Of a DNA stretch of 64,000 nt, positions 21,897-33,131 are shown piece after piece. How positions within the stretch are numbered: the stretch's first letter is position 1; each line of letters opens with the position of its first letter. The notes below the pieces were generated by a model that did not search any database, was not told the origin of the DNA, and saw only the letters and a list, made by a program, of their open reading frames with translations. Position numbers and translations under genes: made by a program. Origin of the DNA: Antedon bifida (taxonomy: Eukaryota; Echinodermata; Crinoidea; Comatulida; Antedonidae); assembly GCA_963402885.1 (NCBI GenBank), contig OY727095.1, positions 32,493,001-32,557,000 of the forward strand, read 5' to 3'.

Positions 21897-24475
21897 AGCC
21901 TGGTTTCCTGTCGACGTAAGATTTGGAAATGCTAACGTTTGTTACGATTGTTGCGTTTGTTACGTCTCTTCCGTTAAGTTGAACAAAAATGAACGTCGTT
22001 TTGATCGTTCTGAACCGCAGGCTCACGAGCCGATAACGACCCTTACGTAAAGTTGACTTTTTTAACTTCAAGCGCTTACGGTCGTCTTATGATCGTTACG
22101 TAAAGTTGAAATTTTTTTCTTACGCTTCCGTGTTTGCTCGATCGATGGTTGCCCATGTCAGACAATTGTTTTTCAGGTAGGCAGCCTAGGCTTAGAAAGG
22201 CATACATGCTGTGTGGCATATACTGTACATAGGCCTACTAGCTACATAAAACATGCCTAGGCCTAGGCCTACATCATAACCACTACTATTTTACTGTAAT
22301 ATAGGCAAGAGGCCTGTACTAAAAATGTCCTAGACCGTAGCCTTCTTGTAGGCCTAGCCTAGGCCTACTTTAGTAATACTAGGCCTAGGCCTAGGCTAGC
22401 CTACTACTAAAAGCCTTTTTTTAGGCCTACCTACTATATAGCCTAGGCCCCTAGTACTTAGTAGTAGTAGGCCTCCTATACTAGCCTACTAGGTTAGGCC
22501 CTACAAGTACTAGGCCTAGGCCAATTAAGTGGACCACCATCTGTAGGCCTAGGCTAGCTTTGAAATTAGGCATAAATCTCTCATTTTTTTTAGTGTGACT
22601 TTATTTTATATGATAGGCCAAATTTAAAAAAAAACATTTTAAAATTTTAATGTATTGGATCTACACACTCTACACAATAATTCCAACTTCTAAACTGCAA
22701 CAAAAATGATCTACAGTGAAACTTTTCTTTTACATGCCCTTTGGTTGGAATGTGTTTAAAAACTAAATCTTTGTAACTAAAAATGTTATCTATACTGTAC
22801 ACATAACTATAACTAATAACAGTAGGTCAGCTGCTTAACAGGAAAATTCTATAAAATTAAAATTTGTAGTCATTAACTTAAGAAAAACAAGTGAAAAACA
22901 CTTTAAATATGTTTAATTATTTTTCTTTGATTTAAAATAATTATTGAAAAGCTTCAACACACTAGTTTTAAAATGTTAAATATTTTTACAGAGCAAATTT
23001 TAAACACAAAATGAGGCCTATAATGATTCCAAAGTAAATACTGCCCAGTACATAGGAAATATCACACTTATTTATTATTAACATTTTTACATGTGAACAG
23101 AAAGTCTGCTTCTAGTACCACTGAAAATTAAACAAAACATTGATATTAACATTGATAATGTATCAACATTAAAAGTGTATGTGTTGCATTTACAAATTGT
23201 TTTGCTTTATTAAATAGATATACAAGAATGACACCAGAAAGATTGAATCAACTTGTGTCCTTAATTCAACCCCATCTGAAAGAGAGAAATTACAGTACAG
23301 TGTACCACAGTTTCAGAGTTTAAAAATATGTTTATAGTTTTAGTATTTCAACTTTTTAGATTTATTTAAAGGTTTAATTTCCTGTATCATATATATTGTG
23401 TGACACAGTGTATGCAAAGAAAGTTACTGTATAGGGCCTATATCACTTAAGGTAATCAGTAAAAGTGTTTGTGTTTGCTTTTTAAAAATGTATTTAGTTA
23501 ATAAGTAAGTAATTAGTATTTAGTTAAAGGTTTGATTTTCGGTATTGTATATTCTGTATGCCATGGTGTATGCATCTATTATTTTTGAGAATTTATATAA
23601 ATGGCCTAATCCATAAAATAGTATTGTGCAGAATGTATTTGTAAATAAATTTATTTAACAAGTATTTACTGTATGCTTCTTATTATTAAGTGTGGAGGGA
23701 TATTGAATGGAAATATTATTTAATAACTTTATTATTATTATTATTACTATTATTATTATTATTAATTGTTATTAAATATCTTACCTTCTGTATATTTAAT
23801 ATTACATCTACTGCATCAGAGTCTAATAGCATGCTTCTTATAACAACACAAACAACAAAAACATTGATTAGAAAAACTCAGATGGAGCAAATAGTGCCAG
23901 TTTAAATTGTTTAAAAACATCGAATCATTTCTCCTAATAAAAGAATAGTTAATGAACTTAATTACCGGAATGAGAATGTGTCAATAAAATAAAGAAAAGT
24001 GTGAATAGAAAGAACTTTAATATAATTGTACGTTTTTAATATAGGGCTAATTTTTATCCTTTTTTGGTAAAGAGGTGTTGTAAAAAAGCTGCTTTTATTA
24101 ATGAAATTCGTATTTTCGTATCTATTAAAAATAGGCCTATCCTTTTCCATTGTATATCTTGCGCTTACGACTCTTACGCTTACGTAAAGTTGACTCCAAG
24201 TCAACTTTACGTAAGAAGCGTTAATAACGCAACGCAAGTGATCGCAAGCAATAAAATCCCGGTTTCCTGTTAATTCGCGATAAATCGACGTATCAGACGG
24301 AGATTCGATACCCCGGTTTCCTGTCGATCGTCTATTTTTCTTGCGTTTACGTCGATTTCACCAAAATATTGTCGTAAGCGGTTTCCTGTCAAATGTTGGT
24401 TTCTTACGTAAAATCGACGTAACAATCGTAACTGACGTTAGAAAAACTGCCTCTTACGTCGACAGGAAACCAGCC
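21897..24475. mobile_element. 2.58-kb DNA transposon, PIF/Harbinger-like, degenerate
   Basis: Inverted ends share TGGTTTCCTGTCGACGTAAG perfectly (left 21901-21920, right inside 24452-24475), and TTAA lies on both sides (21893-21896, 24476-24479). Subterminal repeats support a transposon: CTTACGTAAAGTTGA twice near the left end and as an inverted pair near 24176-24220, and GGTTTCCTGTC three times near the right end. Inside, 23221-23310 on the plus strand can encode RMTPERLNQLVSLIQPHL, which resembles the start of PIF/Harbinger (DDE_Tnp_4) transposases. I found no intact catalytic domain, so the copy is probably dead. The right flank is a family-B MITE cut off at its left, so this element may have landed in it. 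Confidence 0.7.
22196..22556. repeat. TAGGCCTA-rich cluster
   Basis: Dense perfect and decayed (GGCCTA)n words, including runs such as CTAGGCCTAGGCCTAC. It lies inside the 2.58-kb element. See the finding on TA to TAGGCCTA. Confidence 0.85.
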
Positions 24476-24479
24476 TTAA

Positions 24480-24590
24480 GTGAGATGACCAATCACAAGC
24501 GATGGATTATTCGAACTGTCGCTTGTCATTGGTCAACTCGCTTGCGTTGCGTTTACGTACTTGCGTTGCGTCCTAGTGGGAACCAAGCTT
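24480..24590. mobile_element. Family-B MITE, left end missing
   Basis: ATGACCAATCACAAGCGATG through GTGGGAACCAAGCTTTA; the left terminal repeat is absent. Confidence 0.85.
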
Positions 24591-25133
24591 TATGAACGAG
24601 CGAGGATCCGGGGAAGAGTGACCTGACCATTTGCTAAAATTCAATTCGGTCATAATTAATTTGAATAATTAAAATTAAAAACGAAATATAAGGTGAATAT
24701 GAATAGAATTTAAACAAGTATATGGCCGCCGAGATGATTTCTATTTTTTAGGAGGTAATTCATAATTGGACTGGACCCAACTCATTAATAATAATAAATT
24801 GCAATGCGTATGAACACAGCTCACCTAGCGAAATAAATGACGTATTGTAAGTGTAACTTGTGCAATAATGTTGTTGTTTTGAAAACAATAACAGACAGTG
24901 TGGTTACACAAGGCATCAATTATTAACTAGCCTAGGCCTCTCAAACATGGAATTACAATTAGAATGTATTTCATAATCAGACAAGACAAAGGTTACGGTA
25001 CAACAACTTTCAAACATCAATTCTCCTGCTAAGATAAATACACATTTCTATTGTATTATTATAATCATTTTCTATAGGCTTATTTATCTATGTTTTATTT
25101 AAATTTTTTGACTTAATAAATGAACACACGATA
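24591..25133. other. Unassigned intergenic stretch
   Basis: Nothing recognised. Confidence 0.4.
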
Positions 25134-25330
25134 AAGGCCAATTTACACAGGCGAGTGGTAACGGTAAGCGGCAAACCGCGTAGCTTGTTCCACGTAGAAT
25201 CGTAGAATCTGTATCTATTATGCGCGGAAACCGCTCGTCCGCTCCGCGTTGTGTGTAAATGGTCATAAGGAATAACATATAGGCCTATTCTATATTTTTA
25301 TTACCGTTACCGCTTTGTAAATTGGCCTTT
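25134..25330. mobile_element. Family-C MITE with internal TAGGCCTA
   Basis: Inverted ends AAGGCCAATTTACACAGG and TGTAAATTGGCCTT, with inner inverted GTAACGGTAAGCGG. It carries TAGGCCTA at 25280-25287 where the copy at 28002 has TA. Confidence 0.88.
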
Positions 25331-26299
25331 AGTGTGATGCGGCGGTACAGAGTTTGTTCGCCTGATTCGTATCTTGTTACCAAACTCGCAACATCCCTAC
25401 CCCCTACAATTCACATTTCGTGTTACTGCAATTATTATCGAGACCTGTTAAAACAATGCTTTTATTACCATGCATTGTTGAACATGAATAATTTTGCAAA
25501 TATTTACAAATGAATGCTCACAGAACACAGTTGGTAAAATTGAAAATTATTAAAAAGAAAAGTTTATTTTTTATTATCAACTAAAAGAAAGCATTTTGTA
25601 CCAGGCCATTATTTAATTAAATGATTCATTATCAGCGTTGTAAACTTGAACTTTAGGGCGACAAACTTGTACAGTTTAATGACTTTTTAGAATAGTTTGA
25701 CGTAGAAACTCGACTTGAACAATTTCATTTTGTCGGTTGCAGTAAGCACAGGGACGTTGCATAATCCGCCAGACGGCCAGTCACATTTAACAAGAGATGG
25801 AATCTAGAAAATAATATCCGAAAGGTGATTATTATTAATTAAATTCACTTTTTTAATTGTTAGGTTCCTTGCTGGTTTATCAAGTTAAATTAATCTGTCT
25901 GCAAATTGACGGACCTCCTTATATAGTAAAAAAAATGCGCGCGCGACAAAGGGCAGACTATTAAACGTCAAACTGGTATAGGTATATACTTGCGACTGGG
26001 GAAACATTCTGATGATCCAGACGTCATCGGATGTTGACAAGCGAATGTATTATTTGTAAACAAGAAAGTAAAGAAACAAAAGATATTCCTTTAAGACGCA
26101 GAGACATTTATTGAGCCAAAGTAGTCCCTTTTAAGAGGGCGTGCTTGAATCTGAGCGTATTATTACAGAATTGGTATTCATGATACCAGATGTTTGATCC
26201 TCTCATGGTATTTTATAGTTAGGAATTATAAATCGAGATAGGCCAGTTTAATTTGGATTAATTTCCAAACAAAATGTAGTGTGTAGATTTACAACGTAA
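25331..26299. other. Unassigned intergenic stretch
   Basis: Nothing recognised in about 970 bases. Confidence 0.4.
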
Positions 26300-26458
26300 A
26301 GCGTGGTTCTCACTAGAAACGCAACGCAAATACGTACGCGCAACGCAAGCGAGTTGACCAATGATAAGCCACTGTTCGAATAATCCATCGCTTGTGATTG
26401 GTCAAAACACTTACGTTGCGGTACGTCCTTGCGTTGCGTCGCTAGTGGGAACCAAGCT
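26300..26458. mobile_element. Family-B MITE
   Basis: AGCGTGGTTCTCACTAGAAA to GCTAGTGGGAACCAAGCTT. Confidence 0.88.
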
Positions 26459-26873
26459 TAACGTGTAATCTCATACGAGCAGGCCTAGTAGGCCTACTCG
26501 GAAGACGCAGAATTGAAAAACCTAGAAGACCTTGCAGCGAACAATTACAGTAGTTAAACTGTAAAAATCATTAATAAATACTAAATTTAGCCGAATAATC
26601 TGGCGAGGGCGTTGATCCACTTAACGCAGTCTCGTAGGAAAACCCTGTTAGGCTAATCCTTCCGTAAAGCCCAGGGATTTGTCGGTCTCAGAGCTGGGCG
26701 CGCGCGGCATACAAGCAGTTGTTGGGCAGACGGTTTATGGCGGTTTAATTACTATTTTTCTAATTCCTTGCTCCATTTTAATATGTCATACGTTACGTAT
26801 ACTGCGGATGGTTGTCACGTTCACCTTGTGGTGCTAGTGTAGTAAAAACCTAGTTGTTGTATACATAATTTAA
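26459..26873. other. Unassigned intergenic stretch
   Basis: TAGGCCTA words at about 26485 and 26492; no gene recognised. Confidence 0.4.
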
Positions 26874-27034
26874 AGCTTGGTTCCCACTAGAACGTAACGC
26901 AAGGACGTAAACGCAACGCAAGCGTTTTAACCAATGACAAGCGAAGTTATAGACAGTTAGCAATCACAAGCGAATAAGCCATCGCTTGTGATTGGTCAAT
27001 TCACTTGCGTTGCGTCGCTAGTGGGAACCACGCT
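26874..27034. mobile_element. Family-B MITE
   Basis: AGCTTGGTTCCCACTAGAAC to GCTAGTGGGAACCACGCT. Confidence 0.88.
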
Positions 27035-27184
27035 TAATAACTTCATTGTCAGAATGGGTATTAATGAGACTACAATAATGGAATTCCTCTTTGCCAACGA
27101 TGTAAATTAAAATATTCGGAATAATCTGTATAGACTGTATAGTAGCCAATGTACTGTCCCAGCTGTGTAATGCGTGGTTCCTAA

Positions 27185-27383
27185 AGCGTGGTTCACACTA
27201 GAACGCAACGCAGCGACGTATCGACGCAAAGTGATGTATTGCGTAATCACAAGTGGGAACCGACAACGCAACAGTGCTGCAAAAATCGCAGGTTTGATTT
27301 CACGCAGGCGCGGGGGCAAACACAATTATTGGAAGGGCATTTTCTTACGTTGCGTTACGTTGCGTCGCTAGTGAGAACCAAGC
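27185..27383. mobile_element. Family-B MITE, long subtype B2
   Basis: AGCGTGGTTCACACTAGAAC to CTAGTGAGAACCAAGC with the B2 middle. Confidence 0.87.
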
Positions 27384-27387
27384 TGTA

Positions 27388-27525
27388 TAGAGACGCAACA
27401 CAACGACGTAACGCAACGTAAGGGATTTGACAACCGATGGATTATTCGTACTGTCTCTTGTCATAGGTCGACTCGCTTGCGTTGCGTCTACGTCCTTACG
27501 TTGCGTCCTAGTGGGAACCAAGCTT
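27388..27525. mobile_element. Family-B MITE, left end worn
   Basis: Follows the previous copy directly; ends CCTAGTGGGAACCAAGCTT. Confidence 0.82.
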
Positions 27526-28001
27526 AAATATGACCAATCAGTTATACTGGATTAAACCATACAAAGCTAGCGAGTTGATTTGGATTAACCATTCATGATA
27601 TTTCATGAATTAGATTTTTGTTGGCCCGTTCTAAAATGTTTTTGCGGAACGCGAGCTTAGCAGCAGAGGCAGGGGTTCGTCAATAATTGAAAAACATTTG
27701 GAAAAATAATTAGGCCTATATCCAAATATAAGAAAATCTATTTTGAACTACAAATGAAAATAAAAACGAATGCAAAGCAATTAGATGAAGACAAATAAAA
27801 ATACTGGTATTAAGTGACATTACAAGTCATTAAAACTAGTTAATGAATTTAATATATACTCATCCTTGGTTACCCTAGGTTATAATAACAAATCATTAAA
27901 CAAGAAATCTGCATTCAAAATATAGTGTCAGTAAAATTATAAAAATGAGCAACAATAATTCGTCAAAGTGAAAGCTTTATTTTATTTCTTCCAGCAAACA
28001 A
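27526..28001. other. Unassigned intergenic stretch
   Basis: Nothing recognised. One TAGGCCTA near 27711. Confidence 0.4.
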
Positions 28002-28178
28002 AAGGCCAATTTACACGGTAACAAAAATATAGAATATATTTTATTCATTATGACCATTTACACACAACGCGAGGCGGACGGGTGGTTTCCGCTCAGGATA
28101 GATAAAATAGAGATTCTACGTGGGACAAGCTACGCGGTTTTCCGCTTACCGTTACCGCTCGTCTGTGTAAATTGGCCT
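28002..28178. mobile_element. Family-C MITE
   Basis: AAGGCCAATTTACACGGTAA to TGTGTAAATTGGCCTT. Its middle is inverted relative to the copy at 25134 and has no TAGGCCTA. Confidence 0.88.
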
Positions 28179-28466
28179 TAACACAATGGAAGAGGACTGC
28201 CGAGTCAAGAGTAGATATCTATCACACTTTAACACTAACTTCCAGAACATAACAAATACATTTACATGAAAAATGATTGCCGAACAAAAAAAAACCGATC
28301 GTAGTCAATGGCAAACTCATTACAATAACAATAGAGGCATGTTTTCTTTTTAAGCGCATACAACATATAACCTGAGATAACCGGTCGTAGGCTCTTCGAA
28401 GAACATTCTACATAACGCCACTGGGTATTTTAAAGTGACATAACGGCCACATAAAACTGTGTAATC
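28179..28466. other. Flank of the LTR retrotransposon
   Basis: Nothing recognised. Confidence 0.4.
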
Positions 28467-28731
28467 TGTCACATCACCTTCACCTCAGTGAAAGCTAGGG
28501 CAAATTGGACCACTGGACAGCAACACTTGTTTATACTTGTTTATAGTAACTCCCATTAGAAATCCCATTAGAGCTATTATAAATTCCACAATATACCAAC
28601 TCAGTGAACATTTAATAGATTATCATATTCTCTCCAGTCTTCGGACAACCAACATTAAGTTCAATCCAATAAAGCTTATATATATTCAACAGTATAAGTG
28701 TATTACTTGTTTTAATGTAAAACAACCGTCA
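28467..28731 (+). repeat. 5' LTR
   Basis: TGTCACATCACC to AACAACCGTCA, 265 bases, with TG...CA ends. Contains AATAAAG near 28672, a likely polyadenylation signal. One base differs from the 3' LTR: GAACATTTAAT here, GAACAGTTAAT there. Confidence 0.96.
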
Positions 28732-28753
28732 ACGTATATCAGAAGATATTACA

Positions 28754-28771
28754 TGGTGGCAGCGGTGGGAT
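28754..28771 (+). other. Primer-binding site, tRNA-Leu type
   Basis: TGGTGGCAGCGGTGGGAT lies 22 bases after the 5' LTR. It is complementary to the 3' end (including CCA) that I recall for animal tRNA-Leu(AAG/TAG). Confidence 0.75.
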
Positions 28772-28835
28772 ATAATAATAAAACCTTTGTGCTAGTACAG
28801 TTTAAAGGAATTTTTGTATCAAAAACCAACGCATC

Positions 28836-30956
28836 ATGGCGGATAAACAACCACATATGGATTGGAACTCTGCAAACATAGGCGATTCGTTTCGGATGTT
28901 TAAACGACGAACTGAATTGTATTTTACAGTAAAGAATATTTCACAGGAGGACCGCATCAACCATCTATTATTAATGGTAGGTGAAGAGGGACTTAAAAGA
29001 TTTGATTCGTGGGGACTAACCGAAGAAGATAAGGAGAATATCAATACTATTTGGGAGAAATTTGAGGAGCAAATAGAGCCACAATCGAATTTCCGTGTCT
29101 CAAGAATGTATCTTCAGAAACTAAAACAACAACCGGGTGAGTCGATTGATGACTACATTACTAAACTTAAATTCCATGCAGAAAAATGCGCATTTACAGC
29201 CGCAGAAAAAGAAACGAGAATCATAGAACAAATGACCATAGGAACCATATTTAAAGATCTCCAAAAAGAACTTCTCACAAAAAACCAAGAATACAGACTT
29301 GAGGAGGCCATAACCCTAGCTAGGGGACACGAGGCATCCCTCATGCACCACAAGCAATTAGATGAATTTGATACACAACATGCAAAAATAAGCTACGTGT
29401 CACGTGCCAAAAACAAATGTAAAGCGTGTGGACAAATGCATCGCCCTCGAGAATGTCCAGCATATGGCTCAACTTGCCACAACTGTGGTAAATTAAACCA
29501 TTGGGCCAAAATGTGTAGATCGTCGAAACAAAATGTGCATCCTCGTAATGATCAAAGTACCGACCGTCATCAACAAAAACGACAAAAACCAAAAAGCCAT
29601 GGAAAAGGCAAGCTAAAATCTAGAAGTGGAATACACTCAATGAATCAATATGAGTCTGATTCGGATGATGACCTACTTGAACAGCATATGGAAAAATTGA
29701 CATTTGGTTCAGTGCGCATGAGCAGCATCAACGCTAGTGAAAAATTCACTAAACTTGACATAAAGTTACCACTTATGGAAAACCAAATAGCTGAACTGAA
29801 CATCAAAGTTGATACTGGAGCTGAGGGTAATACTCTTCCATTGCGAATATTTGGAAATATGTACCCAAATCATATAAACGCACAAGGATATCCCAAAAGC
29901 GGAATCCTAAAAGAATCAAACACTAAACTTACCGCATACAATGATGCACATATTCCTTGTTATGGAATATTACCGATAAAATGCAAGCATCCAACCAATT
30001 GTATTTATACAGAGGAAACATTTTACATTGTGGATTGCAAAGGCCCAGCGATTTTGGGATTACCGACGATACAGAAACTAGAATTAATAAAATTCAATTG
30101 CAGTATCACAACAAAGGAAAACAAATCAAGTCCGATAATAGACACTGCAGACCTAAAAAACAGGTATCCTGACAGATTTGACGGTATGGGAGATTTTGCG
30201 AAACCGTACCACATAGTAACGGACAAAAACGTCACACCCATTGTGCACGCTTGCAGGAAAACACCGATTAAACTTGCAGGACAGATCAACGCCGCACTTG
30301 ATGATATGGAAGCAAAAGGTGTAATAAAGAAAATTGATGAACCAACAGATTGGGTAAGTTCAATAACGTACCCAATCAAACCAGACGGGTCAGTGCGAAT
30401 CTGTCTTGACCCTAAAGACCTCAATGAGGCGATAAAGAGAAGCCATCATAAGACTCCGACCTTAGAGGAACTCACTCACAAACTAAATGGAGCAAAATAC
30501 TTCTCTAAACTTGATGCCAAGAATGGCTACTGGTCTATACACCTTGACAATGCTTCTCAAAAACTAACAACATTTAATTCTCCGAAAGGCCGATACTGTT
30601 TTAAACGCCTTCCTTTTGGTTTAAACGTATCACAAGATGTTTTCCAACAGAGAATGGATATGATATTAGAAAAATGTCCAGGAACAATTGGGATAGCCGA
30701 TGACGTAGCAATATTCGGCAAAACTGAAGCCGAGCATGACGCCAACCTCCACAACCTGATGGAAATTGCGAGAGAGTCAGGACTAATGTTCAACTCTAAA
30801 AAATGTAAAATTAAGCAACGAGAAATAACATTTTTTGGTATTGTCTACAGCAGCGAAGGGGCACGACCAGACCCAAAGAAAATATCTGTCATTCAACAAC
30901 TAAAAGTACCCGAAAACAAACAAGAGCTCCAAGAATTTCTTGGCATCGCCAACTAA
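28836..30956 (+). CDS. Gag, protease and reverse transcriptase part of pol
   Basis: 706 codons. Residues 1-190 form a gag-like domain. Two zinc-knuckle-like clusters start at Cys195 (CKACGQMHRPREC) and Cys214 (CHNCGKLNHWAKMC, a proper CCHC). The aspartic protease active site is DTGAEG at 326, and ILGLP lies further on. Reverse transcriptase spans about 465-700, with LPFGL and the catalytic IADD (Asp622-Asp623), where many gypsy elements have YLDD or FIDD. The frame stops in the RT C-terminal region after FLGIAN, directly before an ATG in the same frame. The start ATG at 28836 follows the leader of 104 bases after the 5' LTR. Gag and pol are in one frame, with no frameshift between them. Confidence 0.93.
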   Translation: MADKQPHMDWNSANIGDSFRMFKRRTELYFTVKNISQEDRINHLLLMVGEEGLKRFDSWGLTEEDKENINTIWEKFEEQIEPQSNFRVSRMYLQKLKQQPGESIDDYITKLKFHAEKCAFTAAEKETRIIEQMTIGTIFKDLQKELLTKNQEYRLEEAITLARGHEASLMHHKQLDEFDTQHAKISYVSRAKNKCKACGQMHRPRECPAYGSTCHNCGKLNHWAKMCRSSKQNVHPRNDQSTDRHQQKRQKPKSHGKGKLKSRSGIHSMNQYESDSDDDLLEQHMEKLTFGSVRMSSINASEKFTKLDIKLPLMENQIAELNIKVDTGAEGNTLPLRIFGNMYPNHINAQGYPKSGILKESNTKLTAYNDAHIPCYGILPIKCKHPTNCIYTEETFYIVDCKGPAILGLPTIQKLELIKFNCSITTKENKSSPIIDTADLKNRYPDRFDGMGDFAKPYHIVTDKNVTPIVHACRKTPIKLAGQINAALDDMEAKGVIKKIDEPTDWVSSITYPIKPDGSVRICLDPKDLNEAIKRSHHKTPTLEELTHKLNGAKYFSKLDAKNGYWSIHLDNASQKLTTFNSPKGRYCFKRLPFGLNVSQDVFQQRMDMILEKCPGTIGIADDVAIFGKTEAEHDANLHNLMEIARESGLMFNSKKCKIKQREITFFGIVYSSEGARPDPKKISVIQQLKVPENKQELQEFLGIAN

Positions 30957-32819
30957 ATGGGTCCCTTTATTCCCCATCTCGCTGATTTGACAGAACCCCT
31001 ACGTCAATTGCTAAAAAAGGATACGCAATACAGTTGGACACCTGCACATACAAATGCCTACCAACAGACAAAACAGGCAATCTGCAGTGAAATCCGACTT
31101 TCATACTTCGACCCGAAAAAACCTGTAATATTACAGGTGGACGCAAGTAAAGTTGGACTCGGAGCAGTGTTGCTCCAGCCAAATGACAAAAACGAAGAAA
31201 TGCCAGTAGCGTTTGCCAGCAAAGCACTTACAGACACTGAGAAACGATACGCAAACATCGAACGCGAACTACTGGCAGCAGTTTTTGCGTGTGAAAAATT
31301 TCACACTTACGTTTATGGAGGAAAATTCATAATATACACAGACCATAAGCCGCTTGAGATGATCGCCCTCAAAAACTTGAATGCAGCTCCACCACGATTA
31401 CAAAGGATGCTACTAAGACTGCAAGGATACAACTGCCAGATCATATATAAACCAGGAAAAGAAATGACACTGGCAGATTCACTCTCCCGAATTGGAAGCT
31501 CAAAGGAAAATGAGCAAGTGGACCAACGTTATACGGAACTTGATATAAGAGTGTGTCCAGTACAGTTTAGCGAAAACCGGTTAACTGAACTTAAGCACCA
31601 CACCAAGTGTGACAAAACACTTTGCGAACTCGGCAAAATAATATTTGAAGGTTGGCCAGAAAAACAAATTAAGCTCTCCAAAGGCGTTAAAGAATATTGG
31701 TCAATGCGCGATGAGCTAACCGTAGAAGACGGCATAATTTTAAAAGGGCAGCAAACTGTTATACCAAATGAAATGAGAACATACATATTGGATCAACTAC
31801 ATGCCGGCCACCAAGGCATAACAAAAACACGACTAAGAGCAAGAACCGCCGTATATTGGCCGGGCATAAACAACGACATAAAAACAATGTGCGAGAGATG
31901 CACAGTTTGTGAACAATTTCAAAACACTCAACCTAAAGAACCACTAATTCCTATGAAAATACCAGAACGCCCATGGCATACTCTCGGAACTGACCTTTTT
32001 CATTTTAATTCAGAAGACTATCTAATCATAGCAGACTATTACAGCAAAATGTTCTTCATACGGAAGATGCCCACAAATGTGACGAGCAGTGCTGTAATTC
32101 AAGCAACGAAACAAATTTTCGCAGAACAAGGGTTACCACACACTATCATCTCCGACAATGGCCCACAATTTGCTTCGGAACAATACAAACTATTCTGCAA
32201 AGATTGGAAAATAATTCATACCACCAGCTCACCTCACTACCCCAGATCAAACGGTTTTATTGAACGCATGATACAGACAGTAAAATCAACACTTAGAAAA
32301 TGCAAAATTTCTGGCACCGACCCAGACTTAGCATTTCTGTGCTTACGTGCAACTCCAATAAACTCACATCTACCAAGTCCAGCAGAAATATTATACAGAC
32401 GACGCATACAAGCAAACCTACCAGAAGTGATAAAATCTAACGACCCTGAAAGCAAACAGATACAAAAACAATTAGTGCAGCGCCAGACAGATCAAAAGTT
32501 TCATCACGATAAAAACAAAACAAAATTTCTTCCAACGCTTTCGAAAGGCCAAAACATCACAATCCAGCATCCACATAAAAAAACATGGACGCCTGGTATC
32601 GTAACTAATCAACTACCTCAGCCAAGATCGTACATCGTAGAAACTACAAATGGAACATATCGACGAAATCGAAATCAAATACGGAATAGACAAACGCATT
32701 CATCTGGACCGGATACGTACGATTTGACCATTGATAAACAACCACCATTTATACCACCCTACACTCCACCAATAACAAGAAGTAAAACTCGAAAGACGAG
32801 GAAGGATGATAGAAAATAA
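30957..32819 (+). CDS. RNase H and integrase part of pol
   Basis: 620 codons, in the same frame as the preceding coding region. The N-terminal part continues RT. RNase H has QVDASKVGLGAVLLQ and the YTDHKPLEMI motif. The integrase zinc domain starts near His282 (HAGHQG) with a CERCTVC pair. The catalytic triad is Asp346, Asp400 and Glu436, with 35 residues between the last two, as expected. The C-terminus is basic and Pro/Thr-rich, without a chromodomain. Probably translated as part of one polyprotein in active relatives. Here it depends on readthrough or on restart at the ATG that immediately follows the TAA. Confidence 0.93.
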   Translation: MGPFIPHLADLTEPLRQLLKKDTQYSWTPAHTNAYQQTKQAICSEIRLSYFDPKKPVILQVDASKVGLGAVLLQPNDKNEEMPVAFASKALTDTEKRYANIERELLAAVFACEKFHTYVYGGKFIIYTDHKPLEMIALKNLNAAPPRLQRMLLRLQGYNCQIIYKPGKEMTLADSLSRIGSSKENEQVDQRYTELDIRVCPVQFSENRLTELKHHTKCDKTLCELGKIIFEGWPEKQIKLSKGVKEYWSMRDELTVEDGIILKGQQTVIPNEMRTYILDQLHAGHQGITKTRLRARTAVYWPGINNDIKTMCERCTVCEQFQNTQPKEPLIPMKIPERPWHTLGTDLFHFNSEDYLIIADYYSKMFFIRKMPTNVTSSAVIQATKQIFAEQGLPHTIISDNGPQFASEQYKLFCKDWKIIHTTSSPHYPRSNGFIERMIQTVKSTLRKCKISGTDPDLAFLCLRATPINSHLPSPAEILYRRRIQANLPEVIKSNDPESKQIQKQLVQRQTDQKFHHDKNKTKFLPTLSKGQNITIQHPHKKTWTPGIVTNQLPQPRSYIVETTNGTYRRNRNQIRNRQTHSSGPDTYDLTIDKQPPFIPPYTPPITRSKTRKTRKDDRK

Positions 32820-33120
32820 AATAAATTGAACTATAGAATAATAATAATAATTAACAAATATGAACTCTAATACTTATTATTGCTTAACTTTGTCGAATGA
32901 ACTAAATGAAAACAACTGCTCGCAGCTCTATATGGACAGCTAAATTTTGTACAATCGAAACTACTGTATACAGTATAACTTTTTATAATCTCAAATGTAA
33001 TTGCTAATATAGGACAGAAAGCTGTATATAACTAATGCTTCAAATAGCCCGAATAACTAACTAAAATTAGCGTATTCCCAAGGCACCATGTAAATTAATG
33101 AACAATTACACCTTGTACTA

Positions 33121-33131
33121 AAAAGGAGGGA
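33121..33131 (+). other. Polypurine tract
   Basis: AAAAGGAGGGA ends directly at the 3' LTR; it would prime plus-strand synthesis. Confidence 0.85.

Noticed and set aside
27174..27421. Small frames in the 21.6-22.1 kb and 27.1-27.4 kb regions
   Set aside because: They run through family-B MITE terminal repeats and have no domain or splice support.
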